From Teretinema sp964641135 (GTDB taxonomy: Bacteria; Spirochaetota; Spirochaetia; Treponematales; Treponemataceae), in contig CAZXJV010000036.1 of NCBI GenBank assembly GCA_964641135.1, positions 1 to 26,474 on the forward strand: a stretch of DNA of 26,474 bases, read 5' to 3'. The translations under genes were made by a program, and so were the position numbers. Of the stretch, positions 1 to 7,017 are shown piece after piece (within the stretch, counting starts at the first letter, position 1; each line of letters begins with the position of its first letter). The notes beneath the pieces were generated by a model. The model was not told where the DNA came from. It made no database searches and saw only the letters and a list, made by a program, of their open reading frames with translations.

Positions 1-2
1 CC

Positions 3-90
3 CCGCGGCTAGCGGGTGCGGCTGCGCTTCACCCAATTTTTGGCGCCCCGGCGTTCCGCAAAAACTTCATCGCGCCGCGGAAGGTTGTTC
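3..90 (+). other. attC-like recombination site 1 (left edge cut by window)
   Basis: An outer stem CCGCGGC (3-9) pairs with GCCGCGG (74-80), enclosing an imperfect hairpin. The site ends with a GTTGTTC core (84-90), where a G^TT crossover would lie. The internal stretch 17-44 (TGCGG..GCGCTTC..ACCCAA..TTGGC) is closely similar to 5052-5082 of site 3, so the two belong to one repeat family. The left simple site would lie just outside the window. The core fits the integron GTTRRRY consensus only in its GTT, so the assignment rests on structure and on agreement between the three sites. Confidence 0.5.
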
Positions 91-249
91 AAATTGGCGA
101 CGCAATTTTGAACAACGGGGCGGCGGGCAAGCCCGCCAGCTGTCCTACGTTGCTTCGCAACTTCGGACAACTGGCGGGTATCCACAATGTCTCGGTCAAG
201 CCTGTGGCTTGCCCAAGCCACTGCGGATACCCGCCGCCCCGTTATGTGC
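84..249 (+). other. Gene-less mini-cassette with large branched attC-like site 2
   Basis: The cassette starts GTTGTTCAAATTG (84-96), and its inverse CAATTTTGAACAAC (103-116) lies just before the attC stem, the arrangement expected at the ends of a circularised cassette. The site has a perfect 11-bp stem, GGGGCGGCGGG (117-127) with CCCGCCGCCCC (230-240), followed by the core GTTATGTGC (241-249). Inside it are a long hairpin (132-145 with 165-178, tipped by GTTGC-TTC-GCAAC at 149-161) and a second hairpin CAAGCC-TGT-GGCTTG (197-211). Alternative pairings exist (122-128 with 131-137; 173-183 with 225-235). No open reading frame fits between the cassette start and its attC, so the unit of about 157 bp is non-coding. 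Confidence 0.5.
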
Positions 250-259
250 AAGGCTGAGC
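241..259 (+). repeat. Left terminal inverted repeat of the restriction-modification cassette
   Basis: GTTATGTGCAAGGCTGAGC matches the reverse complement of 5025-5043 at 17 of 19 positions. The pair brackets the two restriction-modification genes and would be joined across the recombination point in a circular cassette. Confidence 0.7.
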
Positions 260-268
260 ACAAGATGG

Positions 269-297
269 TTCTAAAAATAGTAGATTTTTGATATAAT
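269..297 (+). promoter_or_regulatory. Probable promoter of the restriction-modification cassette
   Basis: A consensus -10 TATAAT lies at 292-297, in an AT-rich stretch within 60 bp of the cassette boundary. The -35 region, about 17 bp upstream (269-274), is weak. It indicates that the cassette carries its own promoter rather than relying on an integron promoter. Confidence 0.5.
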
Positions 298-299
298 AA

Positions 300-334
300 C
301 CCCGCCCCTAAGACGCCCGCCGTCCATGGCGGGC
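300..334 (+). repeat. GC-rich hairpin repeat, left copy
   Basis: CCCCGCCCC (300-308) is followed by the perfect hairpin GCCCGCC (315-321) / GGCGGGC (328-334). An inverted, diverged copy of the same layout lies at 4964-5006. It sits in the leader between the promoter and the start codon and could affect translation of the nuclease gene (inference). Confidence 0.55.
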
Positions 335-361
335 TACAAAGATAAAGGACTGACATATAGC

Positions 362-3349
362 ATGAACATGAATAATATAAAACAACTAACTGAAAAATAT
401 AGAACCAATAGAGCCACGTATTTAAAAGCAGATTATAACGAAACTCAATTGCGCACTGATTTCTTAGACCCATTATTCGAAATATTGGGTTGGGACATTA
501 AAAACAGTCAAGGGAAGCCGACCAATGAAAGAGAAGTCTTGGTTGAAGAAGCTCTACGAGAAGATATTAACAGTAACACGAAAAAGCCGGACTATACTTT
601 CAGACTTTTTTCTGAACGAAAATTCTTTTTAGAAGCTAAAAAACCATACGTAAAAATTGATTCAGACCCCGAACCTGCAAAACAGGTTCGCAGATATGGT
701 TTTACGGCCAAACTTAAAATATCTGTTCTTTCCAACTTTGAATATTTAGCCATTTATGACTGCTCTCAAAAGGTGGGCAAAGACGATTCTGCAACAAAAG
801 CACGAATAAAAATTTACCATTATACAGAATATGAAGAAGCATTTGAAGAAATTCAAAAACAGCTTAGTCATTGTTCGGTTTATACCGGAGAATTTGATGA
901 AACTTGGAAAGAAATTGAAAGCCAACTCAAACTTTCAAGTGTTGATGATTTATTCCTTAAACTAATCAACGAGTGGCGTATGATTCTTGGAAAAGAAATC
1001 TACTCCCACCAAAATCAGTTGGATGAAGCTCAATTAAACGACATTGTTCAAAGCTACATCAACAGCATCATTTTCCTTCGAGTATGTGAGGACAGGAATA
1101 TTGAAGTTTATAAAACGCTCCTAAATTTTGCGGACAATAAAGATTTCAACGCACTCATTCAAAAATTCAGGGAAGCCGATAGAAAATACAATGCTGGACT
1201 TTTCAATCATGTGTTGACCGAAGAGATTATTACAAACAATAGCTCTGCCTTTTGGACAATCATCAAACAACTTTATTTTCCAGAAAGCACCTATTCATTT
1301 GTCGTTTTTGCTTCTGATATTCTCGGAAACATCTACGAAATTTTCCTTGGCGAGCAACTAAAAATTGCCAATGGGGAAATATCACTCGAAAAGAAACCCG
1401 AGCACATTGATAGGGACATTGTAACCACGCCAACATTTATCATTCAGGACATTCTCAGGGAAACTGTTGCAAAGCATTGTGATGGTAAAACTGATACAGA
1501 AATACTGCAATCGTCCTTTGCTGATATTGCTTGTGGTTCAGGAGCTTTTTTGCTTGAAACTTACCAATTGTTGCATGATACGCTGGTCGATTATTATTTG
1601 AGAAATAATCCTGCGGAACTATTACAGATGGCAGTCAGCACGTATAAACTCAAATTTGAAACGAAACGTCAGCTATTAATTAACTGTATTTTCGGGGTCG
1701 ATAAAGATTTCAATGCTGTTGAAGCTTGTAAATTCGGTTTACTATTGAAATTGTTGGAAAACGAAGACAACAACACCATTCCAACACCTGCCCTTCCAAA
1801 TATTGATGCGAACATTAGTTTTGGAAACAGCCTATTAGATTCTGAAAAAACTTCTGCCGAAAATCAAAGGGTCATTAATCCTTATGATTTTGGTGCGACC
1901 AGATTTGACGTAATTGTTGGCAACCCGCCTTATATGGCAACCGAACACATGAAGCAATTCACGCCTTTGGAATTGCCATTGTACAAAACACATTACCAAT
2001 CCGCTTACAAGCAGTTTGACAAATATTTCTTGTTCATTGAAAGAGGTTTGGATTTGCTCAAACAAAATGGGTATTTCGGATACATTGTACCAAGCAAATT
2101 CACAAAAGTTGGAGCAGGAAAAAAATTAAGAGAGTTCTTGGCATCCAAAAAGGAAGTCGAGCAGATTATCTCCTTTGGGGCAAATCAAATCTTTCAGGAT
2201 AAGACAACATACACTTGCTTGTTAATTATGAAGAATACAGAACAGGAACACTTGAATTATTTGGAAGTTCAATCTTTAAAGGATTGGAAAACTAGAAATA
2301 TAGCTTCTCACAATTACGATTCCGTAGAATTTGAAAAACTGGATGATGATGGTTGGACATTGGTTCCTGGAAACTTAAAACCAATTTTTGAATCCATTGA
2401 AAGCCAATCTGAAACTTTGGAATCGCTGATTGGTTCAGAAAATATTTACAACGGCATACAAACCAGTGCTAACAATATTTACATTCATACAGCAATAAAT
2501 GAGGACGAACAATTTTACTATTTCAGAAAGGACGGAACTGATTGGAAAATAGAGAAAGAGTTAACCCGACCTTATTTCAAAACATCAAGTGGTTCAGATA
2601 ATTTAAACACTTATCGCCCTTTTTCGCCCAATGCTTTTGTTATATATCCTTATCTAAAAACAGATGAAGGCATTCAGTTTGTCGAAATTGAACAATTGGA
2701 ATCGGATTATCCGAATGCTTTCGTTTACCTGAATCACTACAAAGAAGTTTTAAATAACCCCAAAAGAGATATTAAGCCGACACCTGAAACGGAAAACGAA
2801 TGGTACAGGTATGGGCGACACCAAAGTCTGGACAAATGTGATGTTCCTGCAAAAATCATAGTTGGTGTATTATCACAAGGAAATAAGTATGCAATTGATT
2901 ATTATGGCACATTGATTTCCTCAGGTGGAACAGCAGGATATTGTATGATTACCTTGCCGAATGATTTTAAATATTCTATTTATTACATACAAGCACTTCT
3001 TAATTCTAAATACTTAGAGTGGTTTTCAGCATTACATGGTGAAGTTTTCAGAGGGGGTTATATAGCGAGGGGAACGAAGGTCTTAAAAAGACTCCCTATT
3101 CGTATAATTGATTTTGACAATGAAACCGATAAAGAACTGCATGATAGAATTGCTAGTATTCAAGAAGCTTTAATTAAATTACAAAGTCAAATAGACAATA
3201 ATTCAGGAAATCAACGAGAACTTATTCCTCTAAAAAGACAATTTGAAGTTTTTAAAACACATTTAGATGAAACACTAAAAGTTTTGTATAACCTCGGTGA
3301 TATGGACAATATCGTCCCTCTGATAAAGGATCTATATGAAGCTAATTAG
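362..3349 (+). CDS. Type IIG (Eco57I-like) restriction enzyme with fused adenine methyltransferase
   Basis: A single chain of 995 aa that would both cut and methylate DNA at one recognition sequence. The N-terminus has a PD-(D/E)xK nuclease signature, PD at residues 76-77 and EAK at 91-93, after the NYNETQLRTDF-type opening common in this family. SAM motif I is DIACGSGAF near 388, and the amino-methyltransferase motif NPPY is at 521-524, implying N6-adenine methylation. The C-terminal third is the expected place for the target-recognition domain. Eco57I itself, as I recall it, is 997 aa with a separate 544-aa methylase, closely matching this pair. I chose the start at 362, with AAAGGA about 12 bp upstream; an in-frame ATG at 326 lies inside a GC hairpin and adds 12 unlikely residues. 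Codon use is much more AT-rich than in the chromosomal genes beyond 5.9 kb, suggesting transfer. Confidence 0.9.
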   Translation: MNMNNIKQLTEKYRTNRATYLKADYNETQLRTDFLDPLFEILGWDIKNSQGKPTNEREVLVEEALREDINSNTKKPDYTFRLFSERKFFLEAKKPYVKIDSDPEPAKQVRRYGFTAKLKISVLSNFEYLAIYDCSQKVGKDDSATKARIKIYHYTEYEEAFEEIQKQLSHCSVYTGEFDETWKEIESQLKLSSVDDLFLKLINEWRMILGKEIYSHQNQLDEAQLNDIVQSYINSIIFLRVCEDRNIEVYKTLLNFADNKDFNALIQKFREADRKYNAGLFNHVLTEEIITNNSSAFWTIIKQLYFPESTYSFVVFASDILGNIYEIFLGEQLKIANGEISLEKKPEHIDRDIVTTPTFIIQDILRETVAKHCDGKTDTEILQSSFADIACGSGAFLLETYQLLHDTLVDYYLRNNPAELLQMAVSTYKLKFETKRQLLINCIFGVDKDFNAVEACKFGLLLKLLENEDNNTIPTPALPNIDANISFGNSLLDSEKTSAENQRVINPYDFGATRFDVIVGNPPYMATEHMKQFTPLELPLYKTHYQSAYKQFDKYFLFIERGLDLLKQNGYFGYIVPSKFTKVGAGKKLREFLASKKEVEQIISFGANQIFQDKTTYTCLLIMKNTEQEHLNYLEVQSLKDWKTRNIASHNYDSVEFEKLDDDGWTLVPGNLKPIFESIESQSETLESLIGSENIYNGIQTSANNIYIHTAINEDEQFYYFRKDGTDWKIEKELTRPYFKTSSGSDNLNTYRPFSPNAFVIYPYLKTDEGIQFVEIEQLESDYPNAFVYLNHYKEVLNNPKRDIKPTPETENEWYRYGRHQSLDKCDVPAKIIVGVLSQGNKYAIDYYGTLISSGGTAGYCMITLPNDFKYSIYYIQALLNSKYLEWFSALHGEVFRGGYIARGTKVLKRLPIRIIDFDNETDKELHDRIASIQEALIKLQSQIDNNSGNQRELIPLKRQFEVFKTHLDETLKVLYNLGDMDNIVPLIKDLYEAN

Positions 3350-4943
3350 GAATGCATCAGAAGCAAAACTAAGGGGAGGATTTTACACCCCTAATCCTAT
3401 TGCAGCCTTTATTTTAAAATGGGCTTTCAATGGTAATAGAAATATGGACATACTTGAACCAAGTTGCGGTGATGGAGTGTTCTTAGAAGAAATTAAAAAA
3501 GAATTATATAAATATAAATCAATCACAGCAATTGAATTTGATGCCCTTGAAGCAAAAAAAGCTCAAAGTATTAATTTATCTAATGCAAAAGTTATAAATA
3601 CTGATTTTCATAAATTCTGTGTTAACACAGATACAAAATATGACTTAATTATTGGCAATCCACCCTATATTCGCTATCAATATTTCGATAAAACTCAACA
3701 GAAGTTTGCCGGTAAAATTTTCGATAAGGCTAATTTAAAGTATTCAAAACTAACCAATGCGTGGGTTTCTTTTGTAGTCGGTTCGTCTTTGCTATTAAAA
3801 GATCAAGGTAAAATTGGTTTTGTACTTCCTGCTGAGATATTACAAGTTTCATATGCTCAAACACTTCGTGAATTTTTGGCTCATTTTTACAATAAAATCA
3901 ATATTGTTTCATTCAGAAAATTGGTTTTTCCTGATATTCAGCAAGAAGTAGTACTTCTGCTGTGTGAAAAAAATAAATCACAAACACACTTAATTGAACA
4001 CTTAGAATTAAGAGATGCCAGCGAACTTAATGAATTAGATGTTGGTAGATTAAAAAGCCCTAAAAAGAAAATAGACTTCAAATCAAATAAATGGACTTTT
4101 TATTTTCTTGATCAAAGAGAAATCGATTTTCTTGAGAATGTACAAATAAGTCAAAATGTCCTAAAGCTGGGAAACTATGCTAAAGTTGAAGTTGGTATTA
4201 CGACCGGATCAAATCCATTTTTTACAGTTCCATTATCAACCGTTCAGACTAATGGTTTAGAAAAGTACGCCAAACCATTAGTTGGTAGAAGCGTGCAAGT
4301 TCCAAGTGTTATTTTCACAAGAGAAGATTGGCAAAAGAATAGAGAAAAAGAAGCCCGAACTCATTTGTTAACTTTCCCTAAAATGTCTGACTTAATTGAA
4401 TCTGCAGGAGCGAAAAAATACATTGCTTGGGGGGAGGAACAAAACATTCATAAAGGGTATAAATGTGGAATCCGTGAAGAATGGCAAATTGTACCATCAC
4501 TAAGAATATCTGATGCATTATTTATACGAAGAAACAACTTATTCCCAAAATTGATTATTAATGAAGCAAAAGCATACACTACTGACACAATGCATCGTGT
4601 GACAGTTAATTCGAATGCAGAAATTAAAGCCTTGACAGCAAGCTACTACAATTCTTTATCTCTTGCATTTTCAGAAATCTGTGGCAGGAGTCATGGCGGT
4701 GGCGTTTTAGAACTTATGCCTAATGAAGTAGAAGAAATACTACTACCCTATCATCCTAATAATGAAGATTTATTACCAGAAATCGATAAAATGATTCGTG
4801 CAAAAAAAGATATAAGTGAAATTCTTGCATTGACTAATCAAAAGATTCTTAAACAAAATTATGGATTTAGTGATTTTGAAATTGATTTAGCCGATAGTAT
4901 TTGGAAAAAATTGTCAAAACGCAGATTAAATAGAGGTAAATGA
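3336..4943 (+). CDS. N6-adenine DNA methyltransferase, partner of the Type IIG enzyme
   Basis: A 535-aa DNA methyltransferase. SAM motif I appears as EPSCGDGVF, about 40 residues in, and the catalytic motif as IGNPPYIRY near residue 107, marking an Eco57I-type adenine methylase. The C-terminal half (about residues 270-500), with GNYAKVEVGITTGSNPF, resembles TaqI-type target-recognition domains. The ATG overlaps the upstream gene by 14 bp and has AAAGGA 5 bp before it, so the two are translated from one message. In Eco57I-like systems the fused enzyme usually modifies only one strand, and a separate methylase protects the host fully; that role is inferred here. It has the same AT-rich composition as the nuclease gene. 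The recognition sequence cannot be read from sequence alone. Confidence 0.88.
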   Translation: MKLIRNASEAKLRGGFYTPNPIAAFILKWAFNGNRNMDILEPSCGDGVFLEEIKKELYKYKSITAIEFDALEAKKAQSINLSNAKVINTDFHKFCVNTDTKYDLIIGNPPYIRYQYFDKTQQKFAGKIFDKANLKYSKLTNAWVSFVVGSSLLLKDQGKIGFVLPAEILQVSYAQTLREFLAHFYNKINIVSFRKLVFPDIQQEVVLLLCEKNKSQTHLIEHLELRDASELNELDVGRLKSPKKKIDFKSNKWTFYFLDQREIDFLENVQISQNVLKLGNYAKVEVGITTGSNPFFTVPLSTVQTNGLEKYAKPLVGRSVQVPSVIFTREDWQKNREKEARTHLLTFPKMSDLIESAGAKKYIAWGEEQNIHKGYKCGIREEWQIVPSLRISDALFIRRNNLFPKLIINEAKAYTTDTMHRVTVNSNAEIKALTASYYNSLSLAFSEICGRSHGGGVLELMPNEVEEILLPYHPNNEDLLPEIDKMIRAKKDISEILALTNQKILKQNYGFSDFEIDLADSIWKKLSKRRLNRGK

Positions 4944-4963
4944 TAATTGATTAATTGCAAAGA

Positions 4964-5006
4964 CCGCCTCCGCACGTCCTGTGCTATGGCGGAAGAGGGG
5001 GCGGGG
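4964..5006 (-). repeat. GC-rich hairpin repeat, right copy
   Basis: An inverted counterpart of 300-334: GGGGCGGGG (4998-5006) is the reverse complement of CCCCGCCCC, and CCGCC (4964-4968) pairs with GGCGG (4988-4992). It lies between the methylase stop codon and the attC-like site. It may act as a transcript end structure, although no U-run follows. Confidence 0.45.
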
Positions 5007-5024
5007 AATTTAATCTAATCCGGT

Positions 5025-5120
5025 GCTCAGCCCAGCACATAACAGCGAATATGCGGTTCCGCTTCGCTCCACCCAAATTGGCCGTTGGCCAACTTCGCAT
5101 ATTCGCGGAACGTTATCGGC
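5025..5120 (+). other. attC-like recombination site 3, closing the restriction-modification cassette
   Basis: GCTCAGCCCAGCACATAAC (5025-5043) is the inverted repeat of the cassette start at 241-259. Next come GCGAATATGCG (5045-5055) and its perfect complement CGCATATTCGC (5096-5106), with a 4-base asymmetry next to the outer core, reminiscent of the unpaired bases in attC stems. The right core GTTATCGG begins at 5112; crossover would be G5112^T5113. The site lies 3' of the genes in the same orientation, the usual position of an attC in a cassette. Confidence 0.65.
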
Positions 5121-5195
5121 AATACCGCGCCAAGACAAAGAAAATAAGAAATGGATATTAGAGTGACAATACAAGCGCTCTGTGGAGATAACGCA

Positions 5196-5597
5196 ATGAA
5201 CCAATCCGAAATCATACTCTACAAAACCGAAGACGGCGCGTTTAAATAGACTGTGAGCATCTTCCAAAACGAAACCATCTGGCTGATACAAAAGAAGATG
5301 GCCGAACTCTTTGATGTCCAGAGACCGGCCATAACCAAGCACCTGAAAAAAATCTTTGAAAGCGGCGAAATGGATGAGCAAATGGTTAGTTCCATTTTGG
5401 AACATACCACTCAACACGGCGCTATTGATGGCAAAACCCAGACAAAAGAGACCGAATACTACAACATTGATGCTATTATAGCCGTAGGTTACCGGGTAAA
5501 CTCCAAACGGGCTACCCAGTTCAGAATCTGGGCAACATCAATTCTGAAAGAGTATATCATCAAGGGTTTTGCCATGGATGATGATCGACTCAAACAA
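5196..5597 (+). pseudogene. RhuM-family protein, disrupted by an in-frame stop and truncated
   Basis: The reading frame starts at ATG 5196, with GGAG about 9 bp upstream, and opens MNQSEIILYKTEDGAFK. It meets TAG at 5247-5249 and continues in the same frame with FQNETIWLIQKKMAELF, then NIDAIIAVGYRVNSKRATQFRIW and LKEYIIKGFAMDDDRLKQ. These are hallmarks of the virulence RhuM/Fic-associated family often found in mobile cassettes; the biochemical role is not established. Family members usually continue well past the DERLK region, but here homology stops near 5597 and unrelated sequence follows in frame. A GTG at 5253 could restart translation and make a shortened product. The simplest reading is a dead gene in a truncated third cassette. 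Confidence 0.7.
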
Positions 5598-5830
5598 TCC
5601 GAACACCGTCACCCTTACACGGGGTCGACACCGACTGTAAAAAATCGCATCATCGCTAGCACACAGATATTGAATAATCCTTTTTTCTCCGCCGGCAAGC
5701 TCGTGAGCCAGTTGCAACAAACGGCGCCCTATTCCGTGGCGAACGTACGTTACCAAAATCCTCATGCGGATACTGCGCGCCCAAATCGGTTCGGCCAGGA
5801 AATTCCACGGTAAAAGTACCTATCTGATAC
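5598..5830 (+). pseudogene. Possible Tc1/mariner-family transposase N-terminal fragment
   Basis: Read in frame with the RhuM remnant, this stretch encodes HPYTGSTPTVKNRIIAS followed by NNPFFSAGKLVSQLQQTAP and SVANVR. After an apparent one-base frameshift near 5765 it continues HACGYCAPKSVRPGNS. The order resembles the second helix-turn-helix of Tc1-like transposases: GRP.VT..D..I, then NPF.SA..L...L, then TVR.RLH..GY.ARKP. Only about 75 residues remain and no DDE catalytic domain follows before the GntR operon. Resemblance is by eye, so this is tentative; it could instead be an unrelated out-of-register sequence. Confidence 0.3.
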
Positions 5831-5855
5831 AGCATAAAAAAAATTCACTTTGCCA

Positions 5856-5897
5856 TTGACTTCTCTTGTGCTGTGGTGTATTACTAGTATAGTACAC
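5856..5897 (+). promoter_or_regulatory. Promoter and GntR-type operator of the ABC transporter operon
   Basis: The -35 TTGACT (5856-5861) and -10 TATTAC (5879-5884) are 17 bp apart. Overlapping the -10 is a dyad with GTGTA (5876-5880) and TACAC (5893-5897) as outer arms and ACTAGT at its centre. Position and form suit autorepression by the GntR/YtrA protein encoded just downstream. The AGGAGG ribosome-binding site lies at 5903-5908. The 13-mer TATTACTAGTATA (5879-5891) recurs exactly at the thioredoxin promoter (11335-11347). Confidence 0.6.
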
Positions 5898-5913
5898 TAA
5901 AACAGGAGGACGG

Positions 5914-6285
5914 ATGAACGACTTTCAACCGAACATTCCAATCTACGCCCAGCTGATGAGCCGTATAAAACACGACATCATCACCGGAGTCATGGCCCCG
6001 GGAAGCCGCCTGCCGTCGGTGCGCGAGCTTGCCGAGCAGACCAGCGTAAACCCCAACACTGTCCAGCGCGCCTACCAGGAGCTGGAACGTGAAGGCATAA
6101 GCGAAACGCGGCGCGGAACCGGCAGCTTTGTCTGCGAAACCGACGGCCTTGTTGACCGCCTGCGAGCCGAAATGGCAGAAAACCTGCTGGACACCTTTGC
6201 CGGCGGCATGCGCAGCCTGGGCTACAGCGACGAAGCCATGACTAAAACCCTTACAGCCTGGATTAAAGGAGCAAAGAAAGCATGA
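5914..6285 (+). CDS. GntR-family regulator, YtrA subfamily
   Basis: A 123-aa DNA-binding protein. Residues 10-70 form the winged helix-turn-helix, with PSVRELAEQTSVNPNTVQRAYQELE (34-58) spanning the recognition region and the RRGTGSFV wing after it. The tail of about 50 residues is helical and too short for a FadR- or UTRA-type ligand domain, which defines the YtrA subfamily. Such regulators typically repress the ABC transporter operon they head. The context fits: the ATPase gene overlaps it by 4 bp and a palindrome covers the promoter. The start has a strong AGGAGG 5 bp upstream. The inducing signal is unknown; cell-envelope-active compounds are typical for relatives. Confidence 0.9.
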   Translation: MNDFQPNIPIYAQLMSRIKHDIITGVMAPGSRLPSVRELAEQTSVNPNTVQRAYQELEREGISETRRGTGSFVCETDGLVDRLRAEMAENLLDTFAGGMRSLGYSDEAMTKTLTAWIKGAKKA

Positions 6286-6983
6286 ACACAGTGCTGAAAA
6301 CAGAAAATCTGCGAAAAAACTACGGATTCAAACCGGCCCTCACCGGAATAAACCTGGAGCTTGCACCCGGACGCATTCTGGGCCTGATGGGCCCGAACGG
6401 CTCGGGAAAAACCACACTGCTAAAAATCATCGCAGGCCTGCAGCGCCCGACAGCAGGTACGGTAAGTGTGGACGGCAAAACCGATGCAGTCAGCATAAAA
6501 GGCGCGGTTTCGTTTCTGGCCGACCGCAACACACTCTACCCCTGGATGAAGGCCCGAACCGCCATTGATTTCTACGCCGACTTCTTCACTGACTTTGACC
6601 CCGTCCAGGCCCTTGAGATGCTGGAATTCATGAAGCTTGATCCTGAGCAGACTGTGCGCACCATGAGCAAGGGCATGATCGAAAAACTCAACCTTACCCT
6701 GGCTTCCTCGCGCAAAAGCCGCCTGTATCTGATGGATGAACCCCTCGGCGGCGTGGACCCCGTCGCACGGGAACGCATCGTCAGCACCATCATCAAAACC
6801 TGGACAGAAAACTCGTCCATCATCATCAGCACCCATCTGGTAACCGATATTGAGCCGGTACTCAATGACGCGGTCTTTCTCAGCGCCGGGGAAATCGTCC
6901 TTGCCGGAGACGCCGAAACCCTGCGCAGCGAACGCGGAAAATCCATTCACCAGATTTATCTGGACATCTTTGCGGACCGCTAG
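6282..6983 (+). CDS. ABC transporter ATP-binding protein
   Basis: A 233-aa cytoplasmic ATPase subunit. Walker A is GPNGSGKTT (37-45) and Walker B is LYLMDEP (148-154). The signature motif is MSKGM (128-132) instead of LSGGQ, a variant common in YtrB-like ATPases. The switch histidine is in ISTHLV. The region usually holding the Q-loop reads ADRNTLYPWM and lacks an obvious glutamine. The ATG overlaps the regulator's stop (ATGA), and the permease gene follows 34 bp later, so the three act as one regulated unit. An ATP-driven exporter or an envelope-stress function is the likeliest role; the substrate cannot be told. Confidence 0.9.
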   Translation: MNTVLKTENLRKNYGFKPALTGINLELAPGRILGLMGPNGSGKTTLLKIIAGLQRPTAGTVSVDGKTDAVSIKGAVSFLADRNTLYPWMKARTAIDFYADFFTDFDPVQALEMLEFMKLDPEQTVRTMSKGMIEKLNLTLASSRKSRLYLMDEPLGGVDPVARERIVSTIIKTWTENSSIIISTHLVTDIEPVLNDAVFLSAGEIVLAGDAETLRSERGKSIHQIYLDIFADR

Positions 6984-7017
6984 ACGCCGCAGACCCACTG
7001 TATAACGGAGGTACATA

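Noticed and set aside
326..361. Upstream ATG as the start of the Type IIG enzyme
   Set aside because: It lies inside a GC hairpin without a ribosome-binding site; family proteins begin near the 362 start.
9..473. A 154-codon open frame on the - strand across the attC-like sites
   Set aside because: It is made of the inverted-repeat sequence and the antisense of the nuclease 5' end, and shows no protein-like features.
1..5120. CRISPR array
   Set aside because: The repeats are palindromic, differ from each other and are spaced kilobases apart, not regularly interspaced.
5010..5417. - strand frame of 135 codons over attC-like site 3
   Set aside because: It is antisense to the RhuM remnant and repeat sequence; no start signal or family resemblance.
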